Positions 1 to 8,900 of a DNA stretch of 62,609 nt are shown here, one piece after another (position 1 is the stretch's first letter; each line of letters starts with the position of its first letter). The position numbers and the translations under genes were made by a program. This DNA is from Candidatus Bathyarchaeota archaeon (GTDB taxonomy: Archaea > Thermoproteota > Bathyarchaeia > Bathyarchaeales > Bathyarchaeaceae). The notes beneath the pieces were generated by a model that did not search any database, was not told where the DNA came from, and worked only from the letters and a program-made list of their open reading frames with translations. The DNA is taken from positions 1 through 62,609 of the forward strand of contig SOJZ01000016.1 of assembly GCA_004376295.1 (NCBI GenBank). The letters run 5' to 3'.

Positions 1-434
1 CCAGAACTGCGATTTCGCAACCTCCACAACTAGCCGCCCAATATAAAGCAAATTTCAGTTTTTCCATACGACCACCCATACGGAGACATTACACTAGAAT
101 CTGATAGAAAGAGAGCTTCTCAAATTTAAGTTTAGCCATTCGTGCGCGTTACGCGCCTTTTTTATGTTTTTGAAGGTAAATAATATACAAAACCGAGAAA
201 TACCCGATTCTATTGCTTATTTTGCTGTAAAATCTCTCAAAAAGGGACATTCCACTTCAGAAGCGCAAGCTTGCGAAATGGCTCTTTTCAAGACCATTGA
301 ATTAAGACGACCCAAACAATGCAAAACGCATGCATTCTATATATGGTACATATGAAATATATGCATAATGTTTCATAATAGTATTTAGAAATATTATAAA
401 CAGTTCTGAAACAATATTGTATTTGGGGAATGTT
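1..434. other. Leading intergenic stretch, no supported gene
   Basis: I see no recognisable coding sequence here. A 63-codon open frame from 164 has no ribosome-binding site and no family resemblance. The stretch holds a hairpin followed by a T-run (144-163) and an AT-rich TATA-like sequence near 390-400 that probably serves the gene beginning at 435. A GCATGCAT motif lies at 328-335. Confidence 0.5.
144..163 (+). terminator. Hairpin plus T-run, terminator-like
   Basis: GCGCG and CGCGC (144-148 and 152-156) form a 5-bp GC stem with a 3-base loop, followed directly by C and six T. This is the classical intrinsic-terminator shape on the + strand. The gene it would terminate lies off the left edge. 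Confidence 0.5.
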
Positions 435-743
435 TTGGCTGTCAGAAAACTCTCACAAAAAGAGGCGTTCTACTTCTTTACGTCAATTGGCAATTTCACT
501 GGCAGGATTGCAACATCACTTGAGAGTTTCTTGAAAGAGATTAGAGATGTCGAAGCAAAATCACTAGAGTTTCATCTGGAAAGGAAAGACTTTGAGAAGT
601 GGATCATTGACGTTCTGAGGGACACAAAGTTGGCTAGAGAAATCCGGAACCTGCGAAATCAAAAACTCACTGGAAAAGCCCTGCGGAATAGTCTTTGCAC
701 AACCGTTTCAAGACGTTATAAAGAGCTAGCAGGAAAAAAGTAG
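435..743 (+). CDS. DUF5752-like small protein
   Basis: A 102-residue protein resembling the archaeal DUF5752 family, whose biochemical role is not known. It has the aromatic start (FYFFTSIGNFTG), a helical core (SLEFHLERKDFEKWI) and a basic C-terminus. The TTG at 435 is preferred over the upstream TTG at 417: GGGGA sits just before it, and the paralogue at 24112-24423 begins at exactly the equivalent residue (MTFGKL against LAVRKL). The two copies share the FH..R.DF.KW core and the LRN.L C-terminal helix. A TATA-like box lies about 40 bases upstream. It is monocistronic and points toward the PhoU/DUF2061 pair. Confidence 0.7.
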   Translation: MAVRKLSQKEAFYFFTSIGNFTGRIATSLESFLKEIRDVEAKSLEFHLERKDFEKWIIDVLRDTKLAREIRNLRNQKLTGKALRNSLCTTVSRRYKELAGKK

Positions 744-803
744 TTAACAGACACCAAAATTTACCCCACAAATTTCATTATCCATGGCATGCATGCATAC
801 TGG

Positions 804-1004
804 CTACCCTTTTCCCCAATTGGTTCGTTCCCACAATCTTTCATGAAAGTAATAGAAAACAACCTGAATTACATTAAATATCGCAGTGATGTATGTCGTC
901 TGGATCCAATTGCCTGTAATGATCCATGTGGTTGCTCCTAATACTAAAATCCCCGTAACTCTCCAAGTTGCGCTCTTGAGCAGGCTTCTCAATTTTGTGT
1001 CCAA
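804..1004 (-). CDS. DUF2061 small membrane protein
   Basis: A 66-residue integral membrane protein matching the DUF2061 pattern: KSATWR near the N-terminus, two hydrophobic helices (about residues 15-30 and 36-52), and the diagnostic YYFHERLWERTNWG tail. The molecular role of the family is unknown. A clear ribosome-binding site (GGAGGGTG) lies five to ten bases before the ATG. The gene follows the PhoU-like regulator at 1037-2083 by 32 bases on the same strand, so the two are probably cotranscribed. A GCATGCATGCAT run (787-798) lies in the convergent gap beyond its stop. Confidence 0.85.
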   Translation of the reverse strand: MDTKLRSLLKSATWRVTGILVLGATTWIITGNWIQTTYITAIFNVIQVVFYYFHERLWERTNWGKG

Positions 1005-1036
1005 TTTTCACCCTCCAAGCACGCGCATTCCTCTTT

Positions 1037-2083
1037 CTATTTGAAGCTTGTTGACCAGCGTTTCGAACATATCTTAGTTTTTCTTTCAAGAGAGTTGTCT
1101 ATGGCTATCAAGGCAATGCGTGCACCATTGTGTGCTATTCTGGTGATGTTCCAAAGTATCAACCTCAAATGCGGTATTTCAGGAAGCTCCTGCATCAACC
1201 GGTCTCTTTCCAGCTCAATGAAAGTCCGTATTTCTAAAAGGCTGTTTGCGATCTTGATGTCGCCTATGAAGAAGCAGTCTACAGATTTTAAGACCAAGTC
1301 ATGGGTTAAGTCATTTAGATTGCTTATTCTTTCGATTACCCATTTAGGCAATTGATCTCTATATTTTTGTAGTAGTTCAATAACTCTGCGGGCTATTTCT
1401 TCAGCGTAATCAGCAATCAACTCAAGGTATCTCAACATCAGTCCAAAGTATAGAATGTGTAAGGGGTCTTTCAATCCTATTTCTTTAGCTACTTCTCTTC
1501 TTCTTTGTGCAGAAATTAGCAACCGCATCGCAAGCAAATACATCATATCAGCTTCATCCTCTCGGTTTATAGCGTCTTTTGCTAATGAAGTGTCGAACTC
1601 TACGAGTGCTTGGACTGCTTCCTTTACAATGGTCAACGAAATTATGGAAAGCCTTCGCAACAGCATGTCCAAATGGAATTTTCTTGGGTCAACAGAACAT
1701 TGAAGTACAACACGATCAGGCGTCTCCTCTACGATTCCTAATCCGATCAGTTTAGACATTATCCCCCTGACTTCTTCGATATGTTCAGAACGCATCCTTT
1801 CAGAAGATATTATTGAGAAGAGGTCACGGCCGAGAATGTAGCTACCAACGATTATCCGTTCCAACATCTTCGGGTCGTCACATAAATCAGAGTTGCAGAT
1901 GTACTCCTCGATTCCTTCTGTTGGTTTGAGAATTTTGCTTGGAAATAACTTAAGAGAGCCATCTTTTTCTGGCGCAAGGAAGACTGTGTCTCCACGTTTC
2001 AGATTCATTTCCTTCACATAGTTGCTGGGTAGAGAGACCGATAAGGTTGAGTAGCCAACTTTTTGTAACTTTCTACTCTCCAT
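1037..2083 (-). CDS. AbrB-PhoU phosphate-uptake-type regulator
   Basis: A 348-residue protein with an N-terminal AbrB/SpoVT swapped-hairpin DNA-binding domain (about 1-48, RKLQKVGYSTLSVSLP and RGDTVFL) followed by two helical PhoU-like repeats (about 115-340). This architecture is common in archaea, where it is annotated as a phosphate-uptake or metal-responsive regulator; no pst genes are adjacent. The acidic-aromatic PhoU metal motif EADMMY is visible near residue 175. The start at 2083 has no strong Shine-Dalgarno, and a TATA-like ACTATAAATAG lies only about 20 bases upstream, which could indicate a leaderless message. It is divergent from the RHH-GcvH-like genes. Confidence 0.85.
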   Translation of the reverse strand: MESRKLQKVGYSTLSVSLPSNYVKEMNLKRGDTVFLAPEKDGSLKLFPSKILKPTEGIEEYICNSDLCDDPKMLERIIVGSYILGRDLFSIISSERMRSEHIEEVRGIMSKLIGLGIVEETPDRVVLQCSVDPRKFHLDMLLRRLSIISLTIVKEAVQALVEFDTSLAKDAINREDEADMMYLLAMRLLISAQRRREVAKEIGLKDPLHILYFGLMLRYLELIADYAEEIARRVIELLQKYRDQLPKWVIERISNLNDLTHDLVLKSVDCFFIGDIKIANSLLEIRTFIELERDRLMQELPEIPHLRLILWNITRIAHNGARIALIAIDNSLERKTKICSKRWSTSFK

Positions 2084-2155
2084 ATGACACCCACCATCTA
2101 TTTATAGTATTTACTAATGGCTACAATATAAACATTACGTATTTATTGACATGCG

Positions 2156-2164
2156 TTATAAATA
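2156..2164 (+). promoter_or_regulatory. TATA-like promoter of the RHH-GcvH/hdr region
   Basis: TTATAAATA lies in the divergent gap, with a second candidate AATATAAAC around 2126-2134. Either could drive the + strand genes starting at 2191. The second leaves room for the GAGGTGGT ribosome-binding site (2179-2186) in the leader. The assignment is from sequence alone. Confidence 0.4.
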
Positions 2165-2190
2165 TACTTGGTGGAAAAGAGGTGGTATAT

Positions 2191-2778
2191 ATGCCAAAAT
2201 GGAAAACCGTAAGGCTCCGGCAAAAACTCGTAGAAGAAGCTAAGAGAGAGGTCGAAAGAAGCCAATACCAAAGTCTCTCCGAATTCGTTTCAGAAGCAAT
2301 TCGAAATCGCATGCAAACATTGGCCAAAGAAAGAGTATCGGAATATCTAGAACGAGATAGGAAAAGCAGGACGCTTTATCGCCACCATCAATTATTCTAT
2401 ACGCCAAAACACATTTGTGCCCACGCGGCTCTTCAAAGGAACGTCAAAATCGGAATAACCGATTATTTCCAGGACCAACTCAAGGAGATAGTTAATATCC
2501 GAACTGACAAAGCCGGAGAAAAAGTTTCTAAAGATGAACCCTTCGGAGTGGTAGAAACTTGGTGGTTCACATATGACTTGTATTCTCCATTAAACGGAAA
2601 GATAGTCTCAGTTAACAAAAAGATCATCGACGATCCATTCCTATTGAACGTAGATCCGTATCAGTGGGTTGTGGAAGTTGAGCCTACACACACTGAAGTC
2701 AACTCATGGATGAATGGGCTACTAAGTTTAGGAGAGTACAAAAATTTAGTCACTAAACTTGAAGGTCGACTTCACTGA
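2191..2778 (+). CDS. RHH domain fused to a GcvH-like domain lacking the lipoyl lysine (copy 1)
   Basis: A 195-residue protein. Residues about 2-45 form a ribbon-helix-helix DNA-binding domain (TVRLRQKLVEEAK then SLSEFVSEAIRNRM). Residues about 66-188 follow the glycine-cleavage H-protein fold closely: ITDYFQDQLKEIVNI, GEKVSKDEPFGVVE, DLYSPLNGKIVSVN and the C-terminal LSLGEYKNL. In true H protein the VESVKAA motif carries the lipoylated lysine. Here the motif reads VETWWFT, so the lysine position is Trp125 and the domain cannot carry lipoate. A GAGGTGGT site precedes the ATG; longer in-frame starts overlap the divergent phoU gene and lack one. It may be a repressor sensing a ligand or partner through the H-like domain. 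The paralogue follows 21 bases later, then the hdr operon. Confidence 0.85.
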   Translation: MPKWKTVRLRQKLVEEAKREVERSQYQSLSEFVSEAIRNRMQTLAKERVSEYLERDRKSRTLYRHHQLFYTPKHICAHAALQRNVKIGITDYFQDQLKEIVNIRTDKAGEKVSKDEPFGVVETWWFTYDLYSPLNGKIVSVNKKIIDDPFLLNVDPYQWVVEVEPTHTEVNSWMNGLLSLGEYKNLVTKLEGRLH

Positions 2779-2799
2779 GTGAAGATAGGAGAAAAGTAC

Positions 2800-3396
2800 A
2801 TGCCAGAATGGAAAACGATACGCGTCAGACAAGAACTCGCGACCGCGGCAAAGAGGACGCTTGACACGGGCCGCTACCGTAGTCTCTCCGAATTTGTTTC
2901 TGAAGCTATTCGACTGCGCCTCGATGAACTGAAGCAAAGCCATGAAAAGATTGCTGAGAAGCAGGCTAAATACCCCATGATCCAAGAACGACTGCTTTAC
3001 ACACCCAATCACATGTGGGCAATGGTAACTCCAGAAGGAAAAATAAGTGTAGGTCTATCCGACTACGCCCAAAGGCACCTGAAGGGAATAGCCGACATCC
3101 AGACCCACCCAGTTGGATATGAAGTGAAGAAAGGGGAGCCCTTCGGAGTTGTTGAAACATGGATGTTTATGTTTGACCTCTACTCGCCCGTCAGTGGCAA
3201 AATAATCAAAATCAATAAAGCCCTCCTAGACGAGCCTTACATAATCAACAAGGATCCATATGAAATAATATGGATAGCAGAAATCAAACCTAACACCATA
3301 GTCACATTAGAAGAAGAATTAAGGGATTTGATGGTGACAACTCAATATAAAACGTGGGTGCATAAGCCCAGTCGATCACGAATCCTAAGCATCTAA
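2800..3396 (+). CDS. RHH domain fused to a GcvH-like domain lacking the lipoyl lysine (copy 2)
   Basis: A 198-residue tandem paralogue of the preceding gene with the same order: ribbon-helix-helix at about 2-45 (SLSEFVSEAIRLRL), linker, and H-protein-like domain at about 65-190 (VGLSDYAQRHLKGIADI, KKGEPFGVVE, FDLYSPVSGKIIKIN, NKDPYE). The lipoyl-lysine position is Met122 in VETWMFM. It keeps even more H-protein consensus than copy 1, yet also lacks the lysine. The ATG at 2800 has GGAG eight bases upstream; an in-frame GTG at 2779 directly follows the previous stop but has weaker support. It ends 57 bases before the flavoprotein gene that opens the hdr operon, so it may regulate, or be cotranscribed with, that operon. 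Confidence 0.85.
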   Translation: MPEWKTIRVRQELATAAKRTLDTGRYRSLSEFVSEAIRLRLDELKQSHEKIAEKQAKYPMIQERLLYTPNHMWAMVTPEGKISVGLSDYAQRHLKGIADIQTHPVGYEVKKGEPFGVVETWMFMFDLYSPVSGKIIKINKALLDEPYIINKDPYEIIWIAEIKPNTIVTLEEELRDLMVTTQYKTWVHKPSRSRILSI

Positions 3397-3453
3397 TCAA
3401 CGCCCCTTTTTTTAACATCGCTAAGCGGACAACAGTGGGGGTGCTTCAAACGT

Positions 3454-5187
3454 ATGGCGGCAGCTAGTTGCGCTTTCAAGAACAAACGGAGGCTACCACC
3501 ATGTCGCGCCGCATGTCCCGCTGACGTGAATGTTCAAGGGTACATTGCTCTACTTCAGCAAGGCAAATTCAAAGAATCGGTGGAACTTATAAGAAAGAGC
3601 ATGCCCTTTCCGGCAATTTGCGGCAGAGTCTGCTTCAGTCCTTGTCAAGATGCCTGTTCAAGAAAAAACATCGACCAGCCTGTGGGCATTCGTTATTTGA
3701 AACAGTTTGCTGCAGACATTGAACGCGAACAAGGGCGAATCAAACCAGATCCCATACCTAAAACGCACAGCGAAAAAGTGGTGATAGTTGGCGCGGGACC
3801 AGCAGGACTGAGCGCTGCATACGAACTCGCAAAACTCGGCTATCCAGTCACAGTTTTTGAGCGTATGCCTGAACCTGGCGGCATGATGCGATATGGTATC
3901 CCTGACTATCGTCTGCAAAAATATGTTGTGACCAATGAAATAGCTTACATCCAAGATCTGGGTGTGGAAATCAAGACAGGAGTAGAATTCGGCAAAGACG
4001 TGCAGCTCGACACTCTACGAAACGAGGGCTACAAAGCTATATTCATAGCGAACGGAGCGCAACTGAGCAGAAAACTAAGGATACCAGGCGAGGATTTAGA
4101 GGGCGTTTTTCACGCGATTGAGTTTTTAAGGCATGTATCTCTAAGAAAAACCGTTGATGTAGGCGAAAAAGTTGCAGTCATTGGAGGAGGCAACAGCGCC
4201 ATTGATGCCGCTTGCACCTCGCTAAGGCTTGGGGCAAAAGAGGTCACGATTCTCTACCGTCGCTCGCGGAACGAAATGCCAGCGCTTCCCCACGAAATAG
4301 AGGCCGCCAAAGAAGAAGGAATTAAGTTCAATTTTCTAGTTGCACCCACACAAATTATTGGTGAAGAAGGCAGGGTCAAGATTATAGAATGTTTGAAGAT
4401 GGAGCTGGGAGAGCCTGACGCAAGCGGCAGAAGGCGTCCAGTGCCCATCCAAGGGTCTGAGCACACGTATGAGGTGGATACAGTAATTCCGGCGATCGGC
4501 CAACTGCCGGAAACTTCATGTCTACCTTCCATTCTTTTGGATGAGCGTGCACATGCAATTTCGGTTGATCCATTAACGCTGGAGACTAGTATCCCAGGCG
4601 TTTTTGCGGGAGGCGACATAGTCACTGGTCCCGCAAGCATCATCGAGGCTATAGGTGCAGGCAAACGAGCGGCTGTCTCGATCGACCGTTATTTAAACGG
4701 CAAGAATTTGAGGACTGGAAGAGAAGAGGAAATTGAGGAGACAACTTGGGTTAAAGACTGGGAAAAGATAACGAAAAAGCCTGAAAGATACACCGCCCCA
4801 CACATAGACATAGGGAGACAGAAAGTAAGCTTTGAGGAAGCCGATGAACTTTTAGCGAAGACCAAAGAAGTCGCCATGTTCGAAGCCAGGAGGTGTCTCG
4901 AATGCGGGCCATGCACAGAGTGTCTCGGAAGCGATGGGTTGTGTGAAGCTGACAAAGCTGTAGTTGATGAAACTTTATGCACCGGCTGCAACGTCTGCGC
5001 GGTAGTTTGTCCATACGGCGCCATAAAGAAGAACGAAAGGGGGATTGCACAAGTCGACGAAGATCTGTGTAAAGGCTGTGGAACCTGTAGTGCAAGTTGT
5101 CCCGACCGGGCGATTACTATGCAGCGATCTACAGTTGTTCAAATTGTGACTAATGTTGTAGCCGCTTTGGGGAGGGAGTCCGTATGA
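3454..5187 (+). CDS. GltD/NfnB-like NAD(P)H flavoprotein with C-terminal 2x[4Fe-4S]
   Basis: A 577-residue FAD- and NAD(P)-dependent oxidoreductase of the glutamate-synthase small-subunit family. An N-terminal cysteine cluster domain (CRAACPADVNVQGY, about 17-30, then CGRVCFSPCQDAC) is followed by the FAD site VGAGPAGLSAAYEL (about 110), the pyridine-nucleotide site IGGGNSAIDAA (about 241) and the C-terminal FAD contact GGDIVTGPA. The tail (about 480-560) adds CLECGPCTEC and two ferredoxin-type CxxCxxCxxxC motifs. There is no GltB partner nearby. It overlaps the next gene (ATGATG), so it probably feeds or draws electrons between NAD(P)H and the HdrA-MvhD complex. Confidence 0.85.
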   Translation: MAAASCAFKNKRRLPPCRAACPADVNVQGYIALLQQGKFKESVELIRKSMPFPAICGRVCFSPCQDACSRKNIDQPVGIRYLKQFAADIEREQGRIKPDPIPKTHSEKVVIVGAGPAGLSAAYELAKLGYPVTVFERMPEPGGMMRYGIPDYRLQKYVVTNEIAYIQDLGVEIKTGVEFGKDVQLDTLRNEGYKAIFIANGAQLSRKLRIPGEDLEGVFHAIEFLRHVSLRKTVDVGEKVAVIGGGNSAIDAACTSLRLGAKEVTILYRRSRNEMPALPHEIEAAKEEGIKFNFLVAPTQIIGEEGRVKIIECLKMELGEPDASGRRRPVPIQGSEHTYEVDTVIPAIGQLPETSCLPSILLDERAHAISVDPLTLETSIPGVFAGGDIVTGPASIIEAIGAGKRAAVSIDRYLNGKNLRTGREEEIEETTWVKDWEKITKKPERYTAPHIDIGRQKVSFEEADELLAKTKEVAMFEARRCLECGPCTECLGSDGLCEADKAVVDETLCTGCNVCAVVCPYGAIKKNERGIAQVDEDLCKGCGTCSASCPDRAITMQRSTVVQIVTNVVAALGRESV

Positions 5188-5957
5188 TGTTTAGGCCTAA
5201 AATCATTGGTTTTATATGTAACTGGAGTTTGCCTACAGAGGTGGACATTGCGAGCACTAGCAGAATACAAGGTTACCCCAAAATACGCATCGTACGAGTA
5301 ATGTGTGTTGGGAGAATCGATCCAGTTATCGTGCTGGAAACCTTTGCCCGAGGTGCAGACGGAGTTTTAGTAATTGGTTGTCACCCACCCGATTGCCATT
5401 ACATCGAAGGAAACCTTCAAGCAGAACGAAAAATTAAGATGCTGAAGAAACTCATTTCGCGAACTGGTCTTGAACCAGAGCGCCTTCGGCTAGACTGGGC
5501 TTATGCATCCGAAATTGAGTGCTTCCCAAAGATCGTTGACGATTTTAGAAATCAGGTGACGGCGCTAGGACCGTCTCCTTTAGCCGGAGAAGAACCAGAC
5601 AAAAACATATTGGCTGAAATAATGGCAGCCAAAGCGGTGGCGGGAGATTCTAGACTACGAACGCTGGTGGGCAGGGAGAAGCAAATGATCGAAGAAGGAA
5701 ACGTATACGATGAGAAGGTGGAGCAGGAGGAGTTTGACGAAGTGATGGATGAGAGCATTGATGCAGAGTACGTACGAAGCAGAATCCGTCTCCTAGTGAA
5801 GGATAACCCCATGTCCATTGAGGGGTTGGCCAAACATTTGAGCTTAGACCCGAAAAAGGTGTTGCGTCACATAGTAGTTTTGAGGCAGAGGGGTTTAGTT
5901 GCGCTGGATAGAATCGAAGGGGAGGACCCACTATACATCGCATTGGAGGTAGTGTGA
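5184..5957 (+). CDS. MvhD-like iron-sulfur subunit with C-terminal winged helix, one cysteine missing
   Basis: A 257-residue protein. Residues about 1-130 match MvhD/FrhD, the [2Fe-2S] protein that wires hydrogenase or dehydrogenases to HdrA (RIVRVMCVGRIDP, GADGVLVIGCHPPDCHY, EPERLRLDWA). The usual CNWC near the N-terminus is CNWS, so one otherwise conserved cysteine is serine; the canonical copy at 8967 keeps it. Residues about 130-195 form an acidic helical linker, and about 195-257 look like a winged helix-turn-helix (MSIEGLAKHLSLDPKKVLRH). The start overlaps the upstream stop and is preceded by GGAGGG. It could be a redox-sensing subunit or an altered electron relay; the electron-transfer role of this copy is uncertain. 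Confidence 0.8.
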   Translation: MMFRPKIIGFICNWSLPTEVDIASTSRIQGYPKIRIVRVMCVGRIDPVIVLETFARGADGVLVIGCHPPDCHYIEGNLQAERKIKMLKKLISRTGLEPERLRLDWAYASEIECFPKIVDDFRNQVTALGPSPLAGEEPDKNILAEIMAAKAVAGDSRLRTLVGREKQMIEEGNVYDEKVEQEEFDEVMDESIDAEYVRSRIRLLVKDNPMSIEGLAKHLSLDPKKVLRHIVVLRQRGLVALDRIEGEDPLYIALEVV

Positions 5958-8900
5958 TGAAGGAAAAGGTGGGCGCCGTGCTAGTCGTGGGTGGCGGAAT
6001 TGCCGGAATACAGGCGTCGCTCGATCTGGCTGACTCAGGATTCAAAGTGTATCTGCTAGATGAATCGCCCAGCATAGGAGGCACCATGACGCAACTTGAC
6101 AAAACGTTTCCAACTAATGATTGTGCAATGTGCATTCTCGCGCCGAAATTGGTTACGGCTGGAAGGCACCCCAACATTGAACTAATAATGGGCGCAGAAA
6201 TAAAGAGCGTCGAAGGTGAAGAAGGACACTTCCAGATCACGTTGGTAAGGAAACCAAGGTACATTGATGAAGAGAAGTGCACAGGCTGTGGTGTATGTGC
6301 TCAAGAGTGTCCTGTTGAAGCAATAGACGAATTCAATCAAGGCCTAAGCGAAAGAAGCGCGATCTACGTTAAGTATCCTCAGGCAGTTCCATTAGTTTAC
6401 GCCATTGACAGGGACAAGTGCATCGGCTGTGGCACCTGCCAAGAAGTCTGTAAGGCAGGCGCGGTCCAATATGACGAAAAGGAAAAGGAAATTGCGTTAC
6501 ATGTTGGTTCAATCATACTGGCACCAGGTTTCGAAGAGTTTGATCCAAAGCTCAAAAGGGAGTACAGCTATGGGCAATGCTCGAACGTGGTGTCAAGCAT
6601 TGAATTTGAGCGTATTTTAAGCGCTTCAGGACCCTATGGTGGATTGGTTTTACGCCCCTCTGATGGTAAGGTTCCACGGAAGATAGCATTCATTCAATGT
6701 GTTGGTTCACGTGACGCTAAGCTCGGAAATAATTACTGCTCCTCAGCTTGTTGCATGTACGCCATTAAAGAGGCAATCATAGCTAGAGAACACAACCCGG
6801 ATCTTCAGTGCACCATTTTCTTTATGGATATGCGCACTTACGGGAAGGAGTTTGACGCTTACTACAATAGGGCCGAAGACGAATACGAAGTGAAGTTCGT
6901 TAGATCTCGAGTATCCCATGTTGAAGAGGTTCCAGAATCACAAAACCTCTTGGTGAGATATGTTGAAGATGGGAATCCTAAGACGGAAGAAGTAGATCTC
7001 GTGGTGCTATCAGTTGGAATGAGGCCACCTAAACACGCTGAAGAATTGGCAAAAACGCTCGACATCAAATTAAATAAATATAACTTCTGTTATTTCGAAA
7101 CATTCTCACCATTAGAAACATCTAGGCCAGGAATATTCGTTTGCGGAGCGTTTTCCTCTCCAAAAGACATTCCTGAAAGCGTGGCGCAGGCGAGCGGGGC
7201 TGCAGTGAAAGCGGCTAGCTTGATTTCTTCAGAGAGAGGGATGCTCGCAACTGTAAAGGAGTATCCACCGGAGAGAGATGTATCTGGCGAGGAGCCCCGC
7301 ATTGGAGTTTTTGTCTGCCACTGCGGCATAAACATTGGTGGAATAGTCAATGTGCCGGAAGTCGTAGAGTACGTTAAAGCACTGCCAAATGTTGTTTACG
7401 CGGAGCACAATTTGTATACCTGCTCACAAGACACACAAAAGAGAATAAGGGAAATAATAAACGAACACAACCTCAATCGCGTGGTTGTGGCATCGTGCAC
7501 CCCCAGAACTCATGAACCGCTTTTCAGAGAAACCATTCGCGAAGCCGGACTTAACATTTACCTCTTCGAGATGGCAAATATTCGTGACCAATGTAGCTGG
7601 GTACACATACATGAACCTGAAGAAGCAACTAAAAAAGCGAAGGACCTTGTTAGATCCATCGTCGCCAAAGCCCGCTTGATGAAGCCTCTCAAAAAACCCA
7701 TGATTGATGTTACGCCCACTGGCCTAGTGATCGGTGGCGGCTTGTCTGGAATGACTGCTGCCTTAGAACTCGCAAAACAAGGCTTCGAAGTCCATTTGGT
7801 GGAGAAGGAGAAGGAACTGGGAGGGCACCTACGCCACATCCACTATCTTCTTGGATCTGAGGACCCGCAGGAGCGACTGAGGTCAATAATTAAGGAAGTT
7901 ACTGAAAACGAGAAGGTTCACGTTTATCTAAATTCTGAAATTTCTGATGTTGAGGGATACGTGGGGGGCTTCAAGACAACCCTAAACAGTGATGGAAAGA
8001 ACAAGAAAATAGACCACGGCATCGTGATAGTAGCCAGCGGAGCCATGGAATATAGGCCAACCGAGTATCTCTATGGCGTCAACGAAAGAGTGTTAACTCA
8101 GCGTGAATTAGAGGAGAAGCTGGCTAATGGACGGTTTAACGCTAAGACAGTGGCGATGATCCAGTGTGTAGGGTCTAGGAACAAGGAACACCCCTACTGC
8201 TCGCGAATATGCTGTTCTCAAGCCGTAAAGAATGCTTTAAAGATTAAGGAGTTAAGCCCTGAAACAGATGTGTACATCCTTTACAAGGACATGAGAACCT
8301 ATGGATTCTTAGAGGATTACTATCGTGAGGCGGCAAGCAAGGGAGTTTTGTTTATACGCTACGACGACGAAAACAAGCCTAGGGTTATTCAAGAAGATGG
8401 AAAGCTCGAAGTGATGGTGTGGGAGCCAGTTATAAAGATGTGGATTCCCATCGAGGCGGACCTCTTGGCACTGAGTGCCGCCACCATTCTAAGTTCAGAC
8501 AACGAACGCATAGCAAAAATGTTGAAAGTTCCACTCAGCAAAGATGGGTTCTTCTTGGAAGCTCACATGAAGCTCCGTCCCGTTGACTTCGCAACGGATG
8601 GCGTATTCCTTTGCGGGTTGGCTCACTGGCCCAAATCCATCGAAGAGAGTATCTCACAAGCGTGTGCGGCTGCGGCTCGAGCAATCACAATATTATCCAA
8701 GGAGGCATTAGAAGTAGAGGGCGCCATAGCAAGCGTTAACGAAGACTTCTGTGGCGGATGTGGATTCTGCGAGCCCGTTTGCGAGTATGGCGCCATCAAA
8801 ATGGAAGAAGTGGATGGAAAGCTGAGGGCGCACGTTATCGAAGCTCTATGTAAAGGTTGTGGTGTTTGCGGCTCCACCTGCCCTTCAGGAGCCATATCCA

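Noticed and set aside
164-355. 63-codon open frame on + strand
   Set aside because: No ribosome-binding site, no family features, and it begins just after a terminator-like hairpin.
2047-2190. Upstream extension of the first RHH-GcvH-like protein
   Set aside because: Overlaps the divergent phoU start and its promoter and lacks a ribosome-binding site; the ATG at 2191 has GAGGTGGT.
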